Below, piece after piece: positions 34,977-43,308 of a stretch of DNA of 64,000 nt. The translations under genes and the position numbers were made by a program. The DNA comes from JAUIGE01 sp045106685 (GTDB taxonomy: Bacteria; Bacteroidota; Bacteroidia; J057). Positions within the stretch are counted from its first letter, which is position 1; every line of letters starts with the position of its first letter. Below the pieces are notes generated by a model. That model did no database searches. It was not told where the DNA came from and saw nothing but the letters and a program-made list of their open reading frames with translations. The stretch lies in NCBI GenBank assembly GCA_045106685.1, contig JBGCFB010000029.1:1-64000 (forward strand), in the 5' to 3' direction.

Positions 34977-37001
34977 ATGAGAAGTTTATTTTATAACAAT
35001 CAGGTAGCGACATGCTACCTGATTGTTTTCTTACTATTTCTGAATGTGCCTATAAGTACCTTTTCTCAGTACAATAAAAACTGGATATTGGGAAATGGTG
35101 CCCAGGTTACATTTGAGACTAATGGTCCTACTGTAACTCCTTTACCTGTTGGGCCCTGTTTAGTTGAGGCAGGTACCACGGTTTCGGATTCAGCCGGTAA
35201 GCTGTTATTTTATGTTGATTGCACCCATTTTTATGATGCAAATCATAATCCTGTGTATAAGCATTTGTGGTATCCAAGCACACTTATAGGAAACTTTGCA
35301 AGTATTACACAAGGTGTTTTAGCCATTCCAATACCTGACTCTTCTAATCAATACTTGGTATTAACCTTACATCCTAATTTTGTATGTGGAGCTATCGTTC
35401 CTGGAGGGGGAATGTGTCTAAAGAGCTATTTGGTACAAATAGGAGTTTCGGGTACTATTTATGTAAAGAATCAAGGAACTGTTTTTCAACAAGGCCAAGA
35501 ATTCACCGAAAAAATGACAGCGATTAAACATGCTGATGGAAAAAATTGGTGGATTATTTTACATGAACTTGGGAACAATAAATTTCTTTTTTTTAAAACA
35601 GAATATGGAAAAGTTGTGTATTCACATCCCCAAAATATTGGCAAAGGACATATAAGTGACATTGGTTTAGGAAGACTTGGTTACGGAGGGCAAATAGTCG
35701 CTTCTTTGGATGGGAAACTGGTAGCTTGTGCTGGCTCCAATAATGTGTTAGAACTATTTCAATTTGATAGATGTGATGGTATATTATCAAACCATAATAG
35801 TATCGATATTCCCGATCAACAAAATGTATGGTATGGAGTAAGCTTTTCTAAAAGTAAGCGTTTCTTATACGCTACAACTTTGGATACCAGGAGGTTATAT
35901 CAGTTCGAATTTAGAAATCAAACTACAAATAGAGTGCTGATTGATAGTTTTGTCTCCCAAGAAGTCGGCGATGTCGGACATCATTTATTAGGGCCTGATA
36001 ATAATATATATATCGGAGCTAATAGAACAAGTTTTAGTAATCGAAGCCTTGGTGTAATAAATAGCCCAGATTCCTTAGGAGTAGCGTGTAAATTTGTGGA
36101 AAAAGGATTAGACCTCAGGCCCAAATTGACCTACGGCCACCTCCCAAACCTCCCCAACTTCGATCTCGGTCCGCTCCCCCTCCCACCAGCCGACGCAGGC
36201 GTCGATCACCTCCATCTTCCGGCCTGTTTCGATACAACGGTGGTTTTGGGAAATGGTCCGCAAAGCCCTGATTATCAGTACGAATGGTCGCCTGCGGCTG
36301 GGCTGGATCGCGTGGATTCGGCGGCGGTGAAATTCAACTCCAGCACGCTCGCGCCGGGTGAATCGCGTCGCTATATCCTTACGGTTACGGACCCATCCAA
36401 GGGCTGCCGGAATGTCGCTACCGATACGGTTATCGTCTCGCGCGCGCCGCTCCCCGATTTTCCGCTGAGTCCTGACATCAGTCTGTGTCCCGATAGTACA
36501 GCGCTGCTCGGCCTCGCGGCCGATCCTACTCGTACTGACTGGATGTATAGCTGGTTTCCTGAGACGGGGTTGGCTACGCCAAGCGCCGCCCAAACCATCA
36601 TCACTGGAGACAGCAGCCGCAGCTATACTTTGCAAGCGATGTCACCCGAAGGCTGCATGTTTGAGGATACCGTGGAGGTGATGGTGTTGCCAGTGGATTC
36701 GTGTGTTGAGACGCAAAATTTTGCGCCTTTACACATCCCCAACGTCATCACCCCTAACGGCGATGGCCTCAACGAGACTTTCTGCATACCGGAATTGCCC
36801 GCTGGCTCACGTCTGCATGTCTATGATCGCTGGGGCGTTCAGGTCTTTTATAGTGCTGATTATCAGGGGGACTGGCCTGGTACTTCCTCTAGTCTTCGGC
36901 TCCGCTCAGACTACGAGGAAGGTGTGTATTACTATGCCTTGGATATGCCTGATGTCAATAAGCGCAAGGTGCTTAAGGGTTGGGTATTGGTGTTGCGGTA
37001 G
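34977..37001 (+). CDS. Type IX-secreted protein with gliding-type C-terminal domain; mosaic gene
   Basis: A protein of about 674 residues. The ATG at 34977 is preferred over 34887 because it starts a signal peptide (VATCYLIVFLLFLNVPISTFSQ). The first 380 residues look like a propeller of WD/YVTN type (LGRLGYGGQIVASLDGKLVA, VSFSKSKRFLYATTLD). Then come two Ig/PKD-like segments (YEWSPAAGLDRVD; YSWFPETGLATPS). The C-terminus is a type B type IX sorting domain (CHU_C family): PNVITPNGDGLNETF, VYDRWGVQVFYS, GVYYYALD, KGWVLVLR. The coding sequence is AT-rich up to about 36110 and GC-rich after it, which suggests two origins joined in one gene. Confidence 0.85.
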   Translation: MRSLFYNNQVATCYLIVFLLFLNVPISTFSQYNKNWILGNGAQVTFETNGPTVTPLPVGPCLVEAGTTVSDSAGKLLFYVDCTHFYDANHNPVYKHLWYPSTLIGNFASITQGVLAIPIPDSSNQYLVLTLHPNFVCGAIVPGGGMCLKSYLVQIGVSGTIYVKNQGTVFQQGQEFTEKMTAIKHADGKNWWIILHELGNNKFLFFKTEYGKVVYSHPQNIGKGHISDIGLGRLGYGGQIVASLDGKLVACAGSNNVLELFQFDRCDGILSNHNSIDIPDQQNVWYGVSFSKSKRFLYATTLDTRRLYQFEFRNQTTNRVLIDSFVSQEVGDVGHHLLGPDNNIYIGANRTSFSNRSLGVINSPDSLGVACKFVEKGLDLRPKLTYGHLPNLPNFDLGPLPLPPADAGVDHLHLPACFDTTVVLGNGPQSPDYQYEWSPAAGLDRVDSAAVKFNSSTLAPGESRRYILTVTDPSKGCRNVATDTVIVSRAPLPDFPLSPDISLCPDSTALLGLAADPTRTDWMYSWFPETGLATPSAAQTIITGDSSRSYTLQAMSPEGCMFEDTVEVMVLPVDSCVETQNFAPLHIPNVITPNGDGLNETFCIPELPAGSRLHVYDRWGVQVFYSADYQGDWPGTSSSLRLRSDYEEGVYYYALDMPDVNKRKVLKGWVLVLR

Positions 37002-37008
37002 AAAAAAA

Positions 37009-37055
37009 GTCCTCGCTGTTTGATCCTTGATGTTCGATCTTCGCTTTTTTAAAAA
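37009..37055. repeat. Family A dispersed repeat
   Basis: AAAAAAGTCCTCGCTGTTTG, then ATCCTTGATGTTCGATCTTC and GCTTTTTT. The opposite-strand copies are at 1245-1330 and 2041-2116. The remaining sequence to 37203 holds short related words and no gene. Confidence 0.6.
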
Positions 37056-37203
37056 AAATCTCCAATCGTCAATCTGCATTCTGCAATCAAAATGTCCTTA
37101 CTCTTATGCATTCTTAGGATGGAGGATCAAACGGCGAAGCATAAAAAACACTGCGAGCAGATCGCTGGGAGCGTTTTTTAAACTTAGTGCCGGAGGCACT
37201 ACC

Positions 37204-39168
37204 CTACAACCACTTCTTTTTCCTAAAATACATAATCAAGCCCAGGAAAATCGCCACCATCAGGCCCCAAACGGCGTGATAGCCATACTTCATATGCAGC
37301 TCTGGCATATGATCAAAGTTCATCCCATACACGCCCACAATAAAGGTGAGCGGAATAAAGATCGTCGCCATGATCGTCAGCACCTTCATGATATCATTAG
37401 CCTTGTGCCCGCTAAGCGCGATAAACTGATCGCTGAGGTCTGACAGCGTCGTATAGGTATCATCCACATTTTCGATCACCTGAAGCAGTTCATCCTCAAG
37501 GTCATTGAGATACTCCTTTGTTTTGGAGTCAACGAGTTCACTTTCATCGCGAAGTAGTTCGCTCAAGGCGCTTCGAAGTGGATAGATATTTCGCTTTAAA
37601 AACGTCGTCGCCTTTTTAAGTTCATGAATTTCATTGAGCAAATTGCTGTCTGTTCGTTGGTCCAAAAGCCTGGACTCTACGATGGCAGTACGGTCTGCAA
37701 TTTCCTCTACTGCGCCGAAGTATTGGCTCACAACCATATCCATGATCGCGTAGAACAAATAGTCAGCATTCGCCTTGCGCACCCGTCCTTTAGAAGCACG
37801 AAGACGTTCTCGCAGCGGTTCCAGCACATCCTCTGATTTTTCCTGAAACGAAATTACCTGCCCTGCTCTCAAGACCAAACTCACCTGCTCAACATCTATT
37901 TTCTCCTCCCTTTCAAGATTATTCAACATCTTGAGTCTCAAGTAGATATAATCATCAATCGCCTCAAACTTAGGACGTTCTGCTGTATTGAGAATATCTT
38001 CTAGTGTAAGCGGATGAAGATTAAACGACTTCCCTACCTGGGCAATGTCCTCACCATTGTGCACACCATCGACATTGAACCATGCAATCTTTTCGGTGCC
38101 AAGTGGTTTATTGAAATCTTCGAGCTCAATGCTTCCATGTTCCTCGAGTTCCTTTTCGTTATAGCGTATGAGGCCCAGAATCGTCGGCCCTACACGCCTA
38201 CGGCCAACGTAAAACATCGCTCCAGGTGGCAAAAGCGCCTTGTCGCGCTCTGTGGTAGCCTCAGCGGTACGATTTGTTCCCAGTAGACGCTTTCCACCTT
38301 CTAGAACCGCATGGCCGATACGAGCGCCGATATTGCGCGTACGCGTAGCATCCTGAACCGCCGGAGGAATACTAATAGCAGAAGAAGGGATCGATTGAAC
38401 GCCTTTGCTGGCAAGGAGCTTTTTGATGGTTGAGATTTGAGCCTTGGCAGCATCATATCCCAACTGGTATATTTCGTCTGCTTTGTCCACATCAAATAGC
38501 GCCACCTCAGCAGTCGCAGGCTCGATTACCACATCACATTGTTCCAGGCGAGGCTTCACATTGGCCCACATGACGAGGTCCAGCGTTCGATAACCGATGG
38601 TCATCAGATCGTCAAGGTCAGTGCGGCCTTCGATAGGCGTAACGTTTACCCCGATCACGAGCGAGCAGCGCTCACGCAATGGCTCGACAGGGAGATTATT
38701 CAGTAAGCCGCCATCCACATACAAATCCTGCCCTTTTTGTCTGGCTTTAAATAAAATAGGAATTGAACTGGAAGCACAAACGGTTTCAAAAAGGGGACCA
38801 GTAGAAACAATCTCGAAACGCCCTTTCGACATATTGGTCACAGAAATAAATAGCTGACGCTGCAGAGCCGAGAAGCTATCAATATCGATATGTTCAGCAA
38901 GAATTTCTTTGATCGTACCGAGGTCAGTAAGACCAAGTGTTGATACAGAAGGCTTGAAAAGCTTGAGGAGCGAAGTTGACTTAAAAATGCGGAGCATCTC
39001 GCCAGGTGTTTTTCCTGCAGCATATAAGGCTCCCACAATAGAACCTGCGCTTGCACCTGAAACATGAGTAGGGGAAATACCATGTTCTTCCAAAGCCTGA
39101 AAAACGCCAATATGCGCAATCCCTCGTGCCGCTCCACCTGCTAGTGAAATACCTATTTGCTGATTCAT
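37204..39168 (-). CDS. Fusion of a patatin-like phospholipase and a CorA-type magnesium channel
   Basis: One uninterrupted frame of 654 codons joins two unrelated domains. Residues 1 to about 290 form a patatin-like lipase: oxyanion GGAARG (11-16), nucleophile GASAG (Ser40) and the Asp of the dyad in DGGLLNNLP (Asp152). From about residue 315 the sequence is a CorA channel: beta/alpha N-domain (IGLIRY-like start, LHPLTLEDILNTAERPKFE), long helices, membrane helix 1 ending in the selectivity motif YGMN (GMN 615-617), helix 2 and the basic tail RKKKWL. CorA moves Mg2+ or Co2+ as a pentamer; patatins hydrolyse membrane lipids. A physical link could tie lipid turnover to divalent cations, but that is inference. 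All key residues are present in both halves. Confidence 0.93.
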   Translation of the reverse strand: MNQQIGISLAGGAARGIAHIGVFQALEEHGISPTHVSGASAGSIVGALYAAGKTPGEMLRIFKSTSLLKLFKPSVSTLGLTDLGTIKEILAEHIDIDSFSALQRQLFISVTNMSKGRFEIVSTGPLFETVCASSSIPILFKARQKGQDLYVDGGLLNNLPVEPLRERCSLVIGVNVTPIEGRTDLDDLMTIGYRTLDLVMWANVKPRLEQCDVVIEPATAEVALFDVDKADEIYQLGYDAAKAQISTIKKLLASKGVQSIPSSAISIPPAVQDATRTRNIGARIGHAVLEGGKRLLGTNRTAEATTERDKALLPPGAMFYVGRRRVGPTILGLIRYNEKELEEHGSIELEDFNKPLGTEKIAWFNVDGVHNGEDIAQVGKSFNLHPLTLEDILNTAERPKFEAIDDYIYLRLKMLNNLEREEKIDVEQVSLVLRAGQVISFQEKSEDVLEPLRERLRASKGRVRKANADYLFYAIMDMVVSQYFGAVEEIADRTAIVESRLLDQRTDSNLLNEIHELKKATTFLKRNIYPLRSALSELLRDESELVDSKTKEYLNDLEDELLQVIENVDDTYTTLSDLSDQFIALSGHKANDIMKVLTIMATIFIPLTFIVGVYGMNFDHMPELHMKYGYHAVWGLMVAIFLGLIMYFRKKKWL

Positions 39169-39465
39169 AGGTTGAAATTACAAAATAGGAAAGCAGAAAT
39201 AATATGTCTGGAAGCATTCTTTATCTAAATCCAAGAGGGCGAACACATCACTTTTTAATTCATATGTGTAATGGAGGATATTTTGGGTTTGAGGCTTAAA
39301 TCGTCTTTTACGTTTTATTTGGAGCTGCTTTATTCGTTAAAAATGGCTAAGAATGGGCCTTATTCTAATTTTTAGGGCTAAAAAAAACAAAGAAATTGTA
39401 ATTGAATAAGGGGCTCATCCGCTTTAGGTTGCATGTATAATAACAACTAAAGTGGCTATTGCGCT

Positions 39466-39774
39466 ATGGACTTGATAAATAAATTACAGCTATTACATCG
39501 ACTTGATGGGATGATAAAACGGAAAGCAACTGGCAGGCCATCCGAGCTGGCCAAGAGGCTTCATACCTCAGAAAGGAATGTATATAAACTTGTAAAACTC
39601 CTTAAGGAATTAGGCGGTCCAATCTATTTTGATACGAGCCGTGATAGCTATTGCTACTATGAAGATGTGACATTTAAGGTGGGGTTTTTTAAAGATCAAC
39701 ATGCGTTGCGGAGTATTAAGGGAGGGTTTTGGTCTCCAAAGCAGTATAATTTGGTGAACAAAAAGTACAGTTGA
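39466..39774 (+). CDS. Small HTH protein at the head of the RiPP cluster
   Basis: A 102-residue protein with a winged helix-turn-helix at residues about 20-55 (GRPSELAKRLHTSERNVYKL) and a YYEDVTFKVGFF wing. Small HTH proteins of this kind sit beside natural-product precursor genes in Bacteroidota, and their tails often carry a double glycine; here the tail has RSIKGGFWSPKQ. It may regulate the cluster or, less likely, be a leader-bearing peptide itself. The gap of 297 bp upstream is AT-rich and shows no gene and no good TAnnTTTG promoter. Confidence 0.65.
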   Translation: MDLINKLQLLHRLDGMIKRKATGRPSELAKRLHTSERNVYKLVKLLKELGGPIYFDTSRDSYCYYEDVTFKVGFFKDQHALRSIKGGFWSPKQYNLVNKKYS

Positions 39775-39875
39775 TCTAAATAGCTTCGTTACCGGAAAAT
39801 TGCGCAATCTTCCAGACAAAAGCGGTAGCCGAAAAGCTTTTATCAGAGTAGGCACGATCTATTATTATTCTAGTT

Positions 39876-40091
39876 ATGAAAAACAGAAAAGATGTTTTAA
39901 AGACACAATTTGATGCTTTTAAAGGCCAGCAAATCGATGTAACTACACATATCCAAGGAGGAAAAAATCCTGATACAGGTGGTAGTTGGGTAGAGCATAC
40001 TTATTCAACAATTGGTGGTATAGATCATGAGCCAGGTGGCGACCTTTCTTGGGACTTTGCAGTTGCTGCAGATGTAAGAACAAGAGGTTAA
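39876..40091 (+). CDS. Candidate RiPP precursor peptide
   Basis: A 71-residue peptide with a charged helical N-terminus (MKNRKDVLKTQFDAFKGQQI) as a plausible leader, then a Gly- and acid-rich C-terminal part. Double glycines are at 28-29, 35-36, 47-48 and 54-55, with STIGG and HEPGG around the last two. The C-terminal 35 residues contain many Asp/Glu (40, 50, 52, 56, 60, 66) and Thr/Ser (42, 44, 45, 58, 69), which are the partners joined by ATP-grasp ligases in graspetides. It lies 61 nt before the ATP-grasp gene on the same strand. That it is the substrate is inferred from position, size and composition. Confidence 0.7.
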   Translation: MKNRKDVLKTQFDAFKGQQIDVTTHIQGGKNPDTGGSWVEHTYSTIGGIDHEPGGDLSWDFAVAADVRTRG

Positions 40092-40152
40092 TATCTCATA
40101 TTAATGATATGCCACCTAAGTATTCTTGGGTGGCATCTATTTTCTTTTCAGG

Positions 40153-41154
40153 ATGCTTGTTATTAGTTCAGAACATAAAGAACATTCCACGGATGTGGTG
40201 ATTGACTGGCTCGCCCATAAAGGCGTGTCCTTCATCAGAGTCAATGGACAAACGTTCGAGCGTACGCTCGGGCAGTATTCGATGTGTTTGGATGATGATG
40301 GAGCAAATTTCGATGAGGCAAGCTTTCTTCATAATGGAAAGCGTTATGATATTGCTGACATCGATGGCTTTTGGTTCCGAAGAACGCGAAACGACCTAAG
40401 CCGGACAAAGGCATTTAATGATGCGAATTTCTCGGATGAGGTGACGCCCATTCTGTGGCGACACTTATCAGAGGAACGCAATGTGGCCAAAGCCGCCATT
40501 TTCGACCATTTTAAGGAATCAAAAAAACTCGGTAACCACAGAGTTCGAGGACTGGATAAGATGGAGACACTAAGGCTTGCAAGAAGCCTTGGCCTCAATA
40601 TTCCTACAAGCCTGATAACGGGCAATCGCACTCGTCTGCTCGCGTTTATTGAAAAGCATAAAGCCGTCATAACAAAGCCTATTTCTGAAGTTGCGACTTA
40701 CAATACATCCGAGTTAAACTGTGGTATCTTCACCACTTCTGTCACAACAACACGTGCGCAAGAACTGCCCGAGTCATTTCATCCGGCACTTTTTCAAGCT
40801 CAGGTCGAAAAGTACTGTGAGCTGAGATGCTTCTTTATGGCGGGCGAGTTTCACACGATGGCTATCTTCTCCCAGGCCGACGACAAAACCAGTGTCGATT
40901 TTAGAAATTATAATCAGGAGTTCAGCAACCCTACGGTTCCTTTTGCCTTGCCAGAATCCATCAAGGAAAAGCTTACGATATTGATGGATCGCCTCGAGCT
41001 TGATACTGGCTCTATCGATATTATTTATACACCTGAGAAAAAGTATGTCTTTCTGGAAGTGAATCCGGTAGGGCAGTTTGGGATGGTCTCGACGCCATGT
41101 AATTTTTATATAGAGAAAAAAATAGCCGAATATTTTACTACTAAAGGACAGTAA
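40153..41154 (+). CDS. gwsG: ATP-grasp peptide ligase of a grasp-with-spasm cluster
   Basis: A protein of about 333 residues. The ATG at 40153 follows an AGG; a 9-codon longer frame is open but gives no added similarity. The N-terminal part (MLVISSEHKEHSTDVVIDWL, then DGFWFRRTRND) and the ATP-grasp end (GSIDIIYTPEKKYVFLEVNP followed by VGQFGMVS) match the ATP-grasp partner of grasp-with-spasm systems, related to the microviridin ligases that form ester or amide cross-links between acidic and hydroxyl or lysine side chains. The Mg2+-binding Asp, Glu and Asn are present in SIDI and LEVNP. The precursor lies upstream and a small coupled ORF downstream. Confidence 0.88.
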   Translation: MLVISSEHKEHSTDVVIDWLAHKGVSFIRVNGQTFERTLGQYSMCLDDDGANFDEASFLHNGKRYDIADIDGFWFRRTRNDLSRTKAFNDANFSDEVTPILWRHLSEERNVAKAAIFDHFKESKKLGNHRVRGLDKMETLRLARSLGLNIPTSLITGNRTRLLAFIEKHKAVITKPISEVATYNTSELNCGIFTTSVTTTRAQELPESFHPALFQAQVEKYCELRCFFMAGEFHTMAIFSQADDKTSVDFRNYNQEFSNPTVPFALPESIKEKLTILMDRLELDTGSIDIIYTPEKKYVFLEVNPVGQFGMVSTPCNFYIEKKIAEYFTTKGQ

Positions 41155-41160
41155 TCTGAT

Positions 41161-41358
41161 ATGGAGTTTGATATACACGACAAAAAGAAGGCAGAACAAC
41201 TTCCTCCCATGTATTTTAACATGGTAGCGCTATCCCAAGGTCTTTCTCGTCAGGTTCCAAGCAAATTGCATCAGACACCTTCGTATAATATTCGCAGCTT
41301 TTATAAGCCGTTAACATCTGTTGTCAGTTTTCCTAAACGCACTTCCAGCGATGAATAA
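41161..41358 (+). CDS. Small ORF coupled between the ATP-grasp and SPASM genes
   Basis: A 65-residue ORF starting 6 nt after the ATP-grasp stop and overlapping the SPASM start by 8 nt (GATGAATAA holds its stop and the next ATG). This arrangement makes translation likely. The peptide begins MEFDIHDKKKAEQLPPMYFN and is rich in Ser, Thr, Tyr and Lys towards its end, with a terminal SSDE. No membrane segment and no cysteine. It could be a second precursor, a leader-binding chaperone or an accessory subunit. I do not recognise a family. Confidence 0.6.
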   Translation: MEFDIHDKKKAEQLPPMYFNMVALSQGLSRQVPSKLHQTPSYNIRSFYKPLTSVVSFPKRTSSDE

Positions 41359-42385
41359 CGATCAATACTTCCTGCATTTTGCGAATTGTATTCCTGTAAA
41401 AGGGCATACAAAGGGCGTTTTGGTAGACTTGCAGCATGGACGTATGCTGCCCATTCCGTTGTTATTGTTGGAGGTATTGGAAAAATGTAAAAAGCATACG
41501 ATTGCCGAAGTAAAGGCGTCGTTTAATCATGAGTTGGACGAAGGTATAGATTCGTATCTCGGGATGCTTCAGGAAAACCTCTGGGGCTTTGTAACTGAAG
41601 ACCCGCATCTGTTTCCTGCTTTGTCGCTCGACTGGGACCATCCATGTTTGATCAGTAATGTCGTGCTGGATGTAGGAGACTTTGATGTCCAGGCAGCTTT
41701 TGATAAAATCGTTCATCTTGCCCCACAGGCGCTACTGATTCGCGCATATAAATCTGTTGATGTAGGCGAACTGGCCCAATGGTTAAAAACCCTCGATAAC
41801 AGTCGGATCTTTTCGCTCCAACTGATGCTTCCCTGGGAAGGAGAGGAACACGCGCAAGCGCTAGTTAAGTTGGTTTACGAGCATCCAAGACTTAATTCCA
41901 TCGTGTTGCATAGCGCGCCCGAAACAAAGTATCTCGATGGCCGGGACGAGTTTACAGAAGGCATAGCCTTGCTTACCGAAGATAGGCTGCACCCTCAAAG
42001 CCCAGAGCAGTACCAGCTCGAAAATTTACTGGTTGATATCGCCGCTTTTACCGAAGCCCAGGAGCATAACCTTGGCCTCAATCGCAAGTTATCCATTGAT
42101 AGTCAGGGGTTTATCAAGAATCATGTCCTGCATAAGCAGTCCTTCGGTCATATCGACGAAGTCGAAGACTTGAGCAAAATTGTAGCTTCGCCCGCATTTC
42201 AGCGCATTTGGAATATCAGTCACGATCAGGTAGAAACCTGCAAAGATTGTGAGTTTCGCTATTGCTGCGTCGACTTCGACGAACTGGAAGAAAAAGATGG
42301 GAACATGCATCGTATTGGTGCCTGTGGCTACGATCCTTATTCCGGTCATTGGCATTCACAGCCAGAACGGAGTCTTACGACTTGA
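41351..42385 (+). CDS. gwsS: SPASM-domain peptide maturase of a grasp-with-spasm cluster
   Basis: A 344-residue protein from the ATG at 41351. It starts with HFANCIPVKGHTKGVLVDLQ, the typical opening of the SPASM partner in grasp-with-spasm systems, and ends with a cysteine cluster: Cys297, Cys300, Cys305, Cys306 (CKDCEFRYCC) and Cys325 (GACGYDPYSGHW), as in SPASM auxiliary iron-sulfur sites. There is no CxxxCxxC radical-SAM motif; the only other cysteines are Cys13 and isolated ones. Its role may therefore be binding or a non-radical reaction. It overlaps the 65-residue ORF by 8 nt and the convergent TetR gene by 11 bp. Confidence 0.85.
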   Translation: MNNDQYFLHFANCIPVKGHTKGVLVDLQHGRMLPIPLLLLEVLEKCKKHTIAEVKASFNHELDEGIDSYLGMLQENLWGFVTEDPHLFPALSLDWDHPCLISNVVLDVGDFDVQAAFDKIVHLAPQALLIRAYKSVDVGELAQWLKTLDNSRIFSLQLMLPWEGEEHAQALVKLVYEHPRLNSIVLHSAPETKYLDGRDEFTEGIALLTEDRLHPQSPEQYQLENLLVDIAAFTEAQEHNLGLNRKLSIDSQGFIKNHVLHKQSFGHIDEVEDLSKIVASPAFQRIWNISHDQVETCKDCEFRYCCVDFDELEEKDGNMHRIGACGYDPYSGHWHSQPERSLTT

Positions 42386-42953
42386 TTACACCGTGTAATG
42401 CAATCTCTGCAAATACTCTGGCGACCTCAGGACCTTTGATGCTTCCCTCCGCATGGTACCATTTAGAGGTATAGTTACACATTCCGAAAATACCGAAGAC
42501 AGTAATCTTTGGGTCCAGGTCAGCACGAAATGTTCCATTGGCTTGCCCCTCTTCGATAAGCCCAACCAATAACGCGTCATAGTCCTTCATTACCCGCTGC
42601 ACATCGGCCTGAGAAAAGCGATCAAGCAGGGCAGGGTTTTCGTGTAAAAAAACAGCAAATGCAGAGCGATGAGCTAGGAATTGACGCAAATGCGCCTCGA
42701 TAATCAATCGCAATTTTGCGGCAGGATCATGACCGGTTTCCATGACCTCGCGGGCCTCTTTGAGAATATCTTGCAGTACTCCTTCGACCAGGCCTTTTAC
42801 CAAGTCTTCTTTCGCCTTTACATAGTAGTAAAGGCTACTTTTATTCATACCGAGCTCCTGAGCAATATCCTGCATAGAGGCTCCATAGAAGCCTTTCTCT
42901 GCAAACACCTTAGCCGCAGCCTGAATGATTTCGGCGTATTTGCGCTTTGCCAT
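42375..42953 (-). CDS. TetR/AcrR family transcriptional regulator
   Basis: A 192-residue protein with the TetR DNA-binding domain at residues 10-56 (IIQAAAKVFAEKGFYGASMQ, DIAQELGMNKSSLYYYVKAK) and a helical ligand domain resembling fatty-acid/acyl-CoA-responsive regulators (HRSAFAVFLHENPALLDRFS). Its ligand is not known. It converges on the RiPP cluster with an 11-bp overlap and is divergent from egtB. No clear operator palindrome was seen directly at its start, but a strong inverted repeat lies at 43127-43162 between the two genes. Confidence 0.9.
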   Translation of the reverse strand: MAKRKYAEIIQAAAKVFAEKGFYGASMQDIAQELGMNKSSLYYYVKAKEDLVKGLVEGVLQDILKEAREVMETGHDPAAKLRLIIEAHLRQFLAHRSAFAVFLHENPALLDRFSQADVQRVMKDYDALLVGLIEEGQANGTFRADLDPKITVFGIFGMCNYTSKWYHAEGSIKGPEVARVFAEIALHGVIKS

Positions 42954-43126
42954 AAATAATAATGAGCACGAAGGGAACTAGAAAAATATAGTGCCGGGAC
43001 GCGAAGGGAATCAGACCAAATGTTGCGTGCGTGGTATGGCAGATTTTGAAAACAGTAAACCGGTAATAATATCGCGCCCCGGCAAACTACATATACCCTT
43101 TTGTTGCGCCAAAGGTAGAGTCTCTA

Positions 43127-43162
43127 GTTGATTTTTTCAAACCATTGTTTGAAAAAATCAAC
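43127..43162. promoter_or_regulatory. Perfect 16-bp inverted repeat with 4-nt loop
   Basis: GTTGATTTTTTCAAAC (43127-43142), loop CATT, GTTTGAAAAAATCAAC (43147-43162). Lies in the 355-bp gap between the TetR gene and egtB; apart from it this gap shows no gene. It could be a protein-binding site or an attenuator hairpin. No T tract follows, so a plain terminator is less likely. Confidence 0.6.
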
Positions 43163-43308
43163 CCTTATTTTAATATCCTCTAATTCTGTAACCTAAACGA
43201 CGATATTCTTTTATTTTCATGCGTTTCTTGTTGTTGAAATCAGGTTCTTTTTATTCAATATCACCCATTTCAAAAAACAGAAATCAAGAGTTTTTCATTA
43301 CTTCGTAT

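Noticed and set aside
39610..39855. 81-codon minus-strand ORF opposite the HTH gene and precursor leader region
   Set aside because: Antisense to a recognisable HTH gene, with no domain or operon context.
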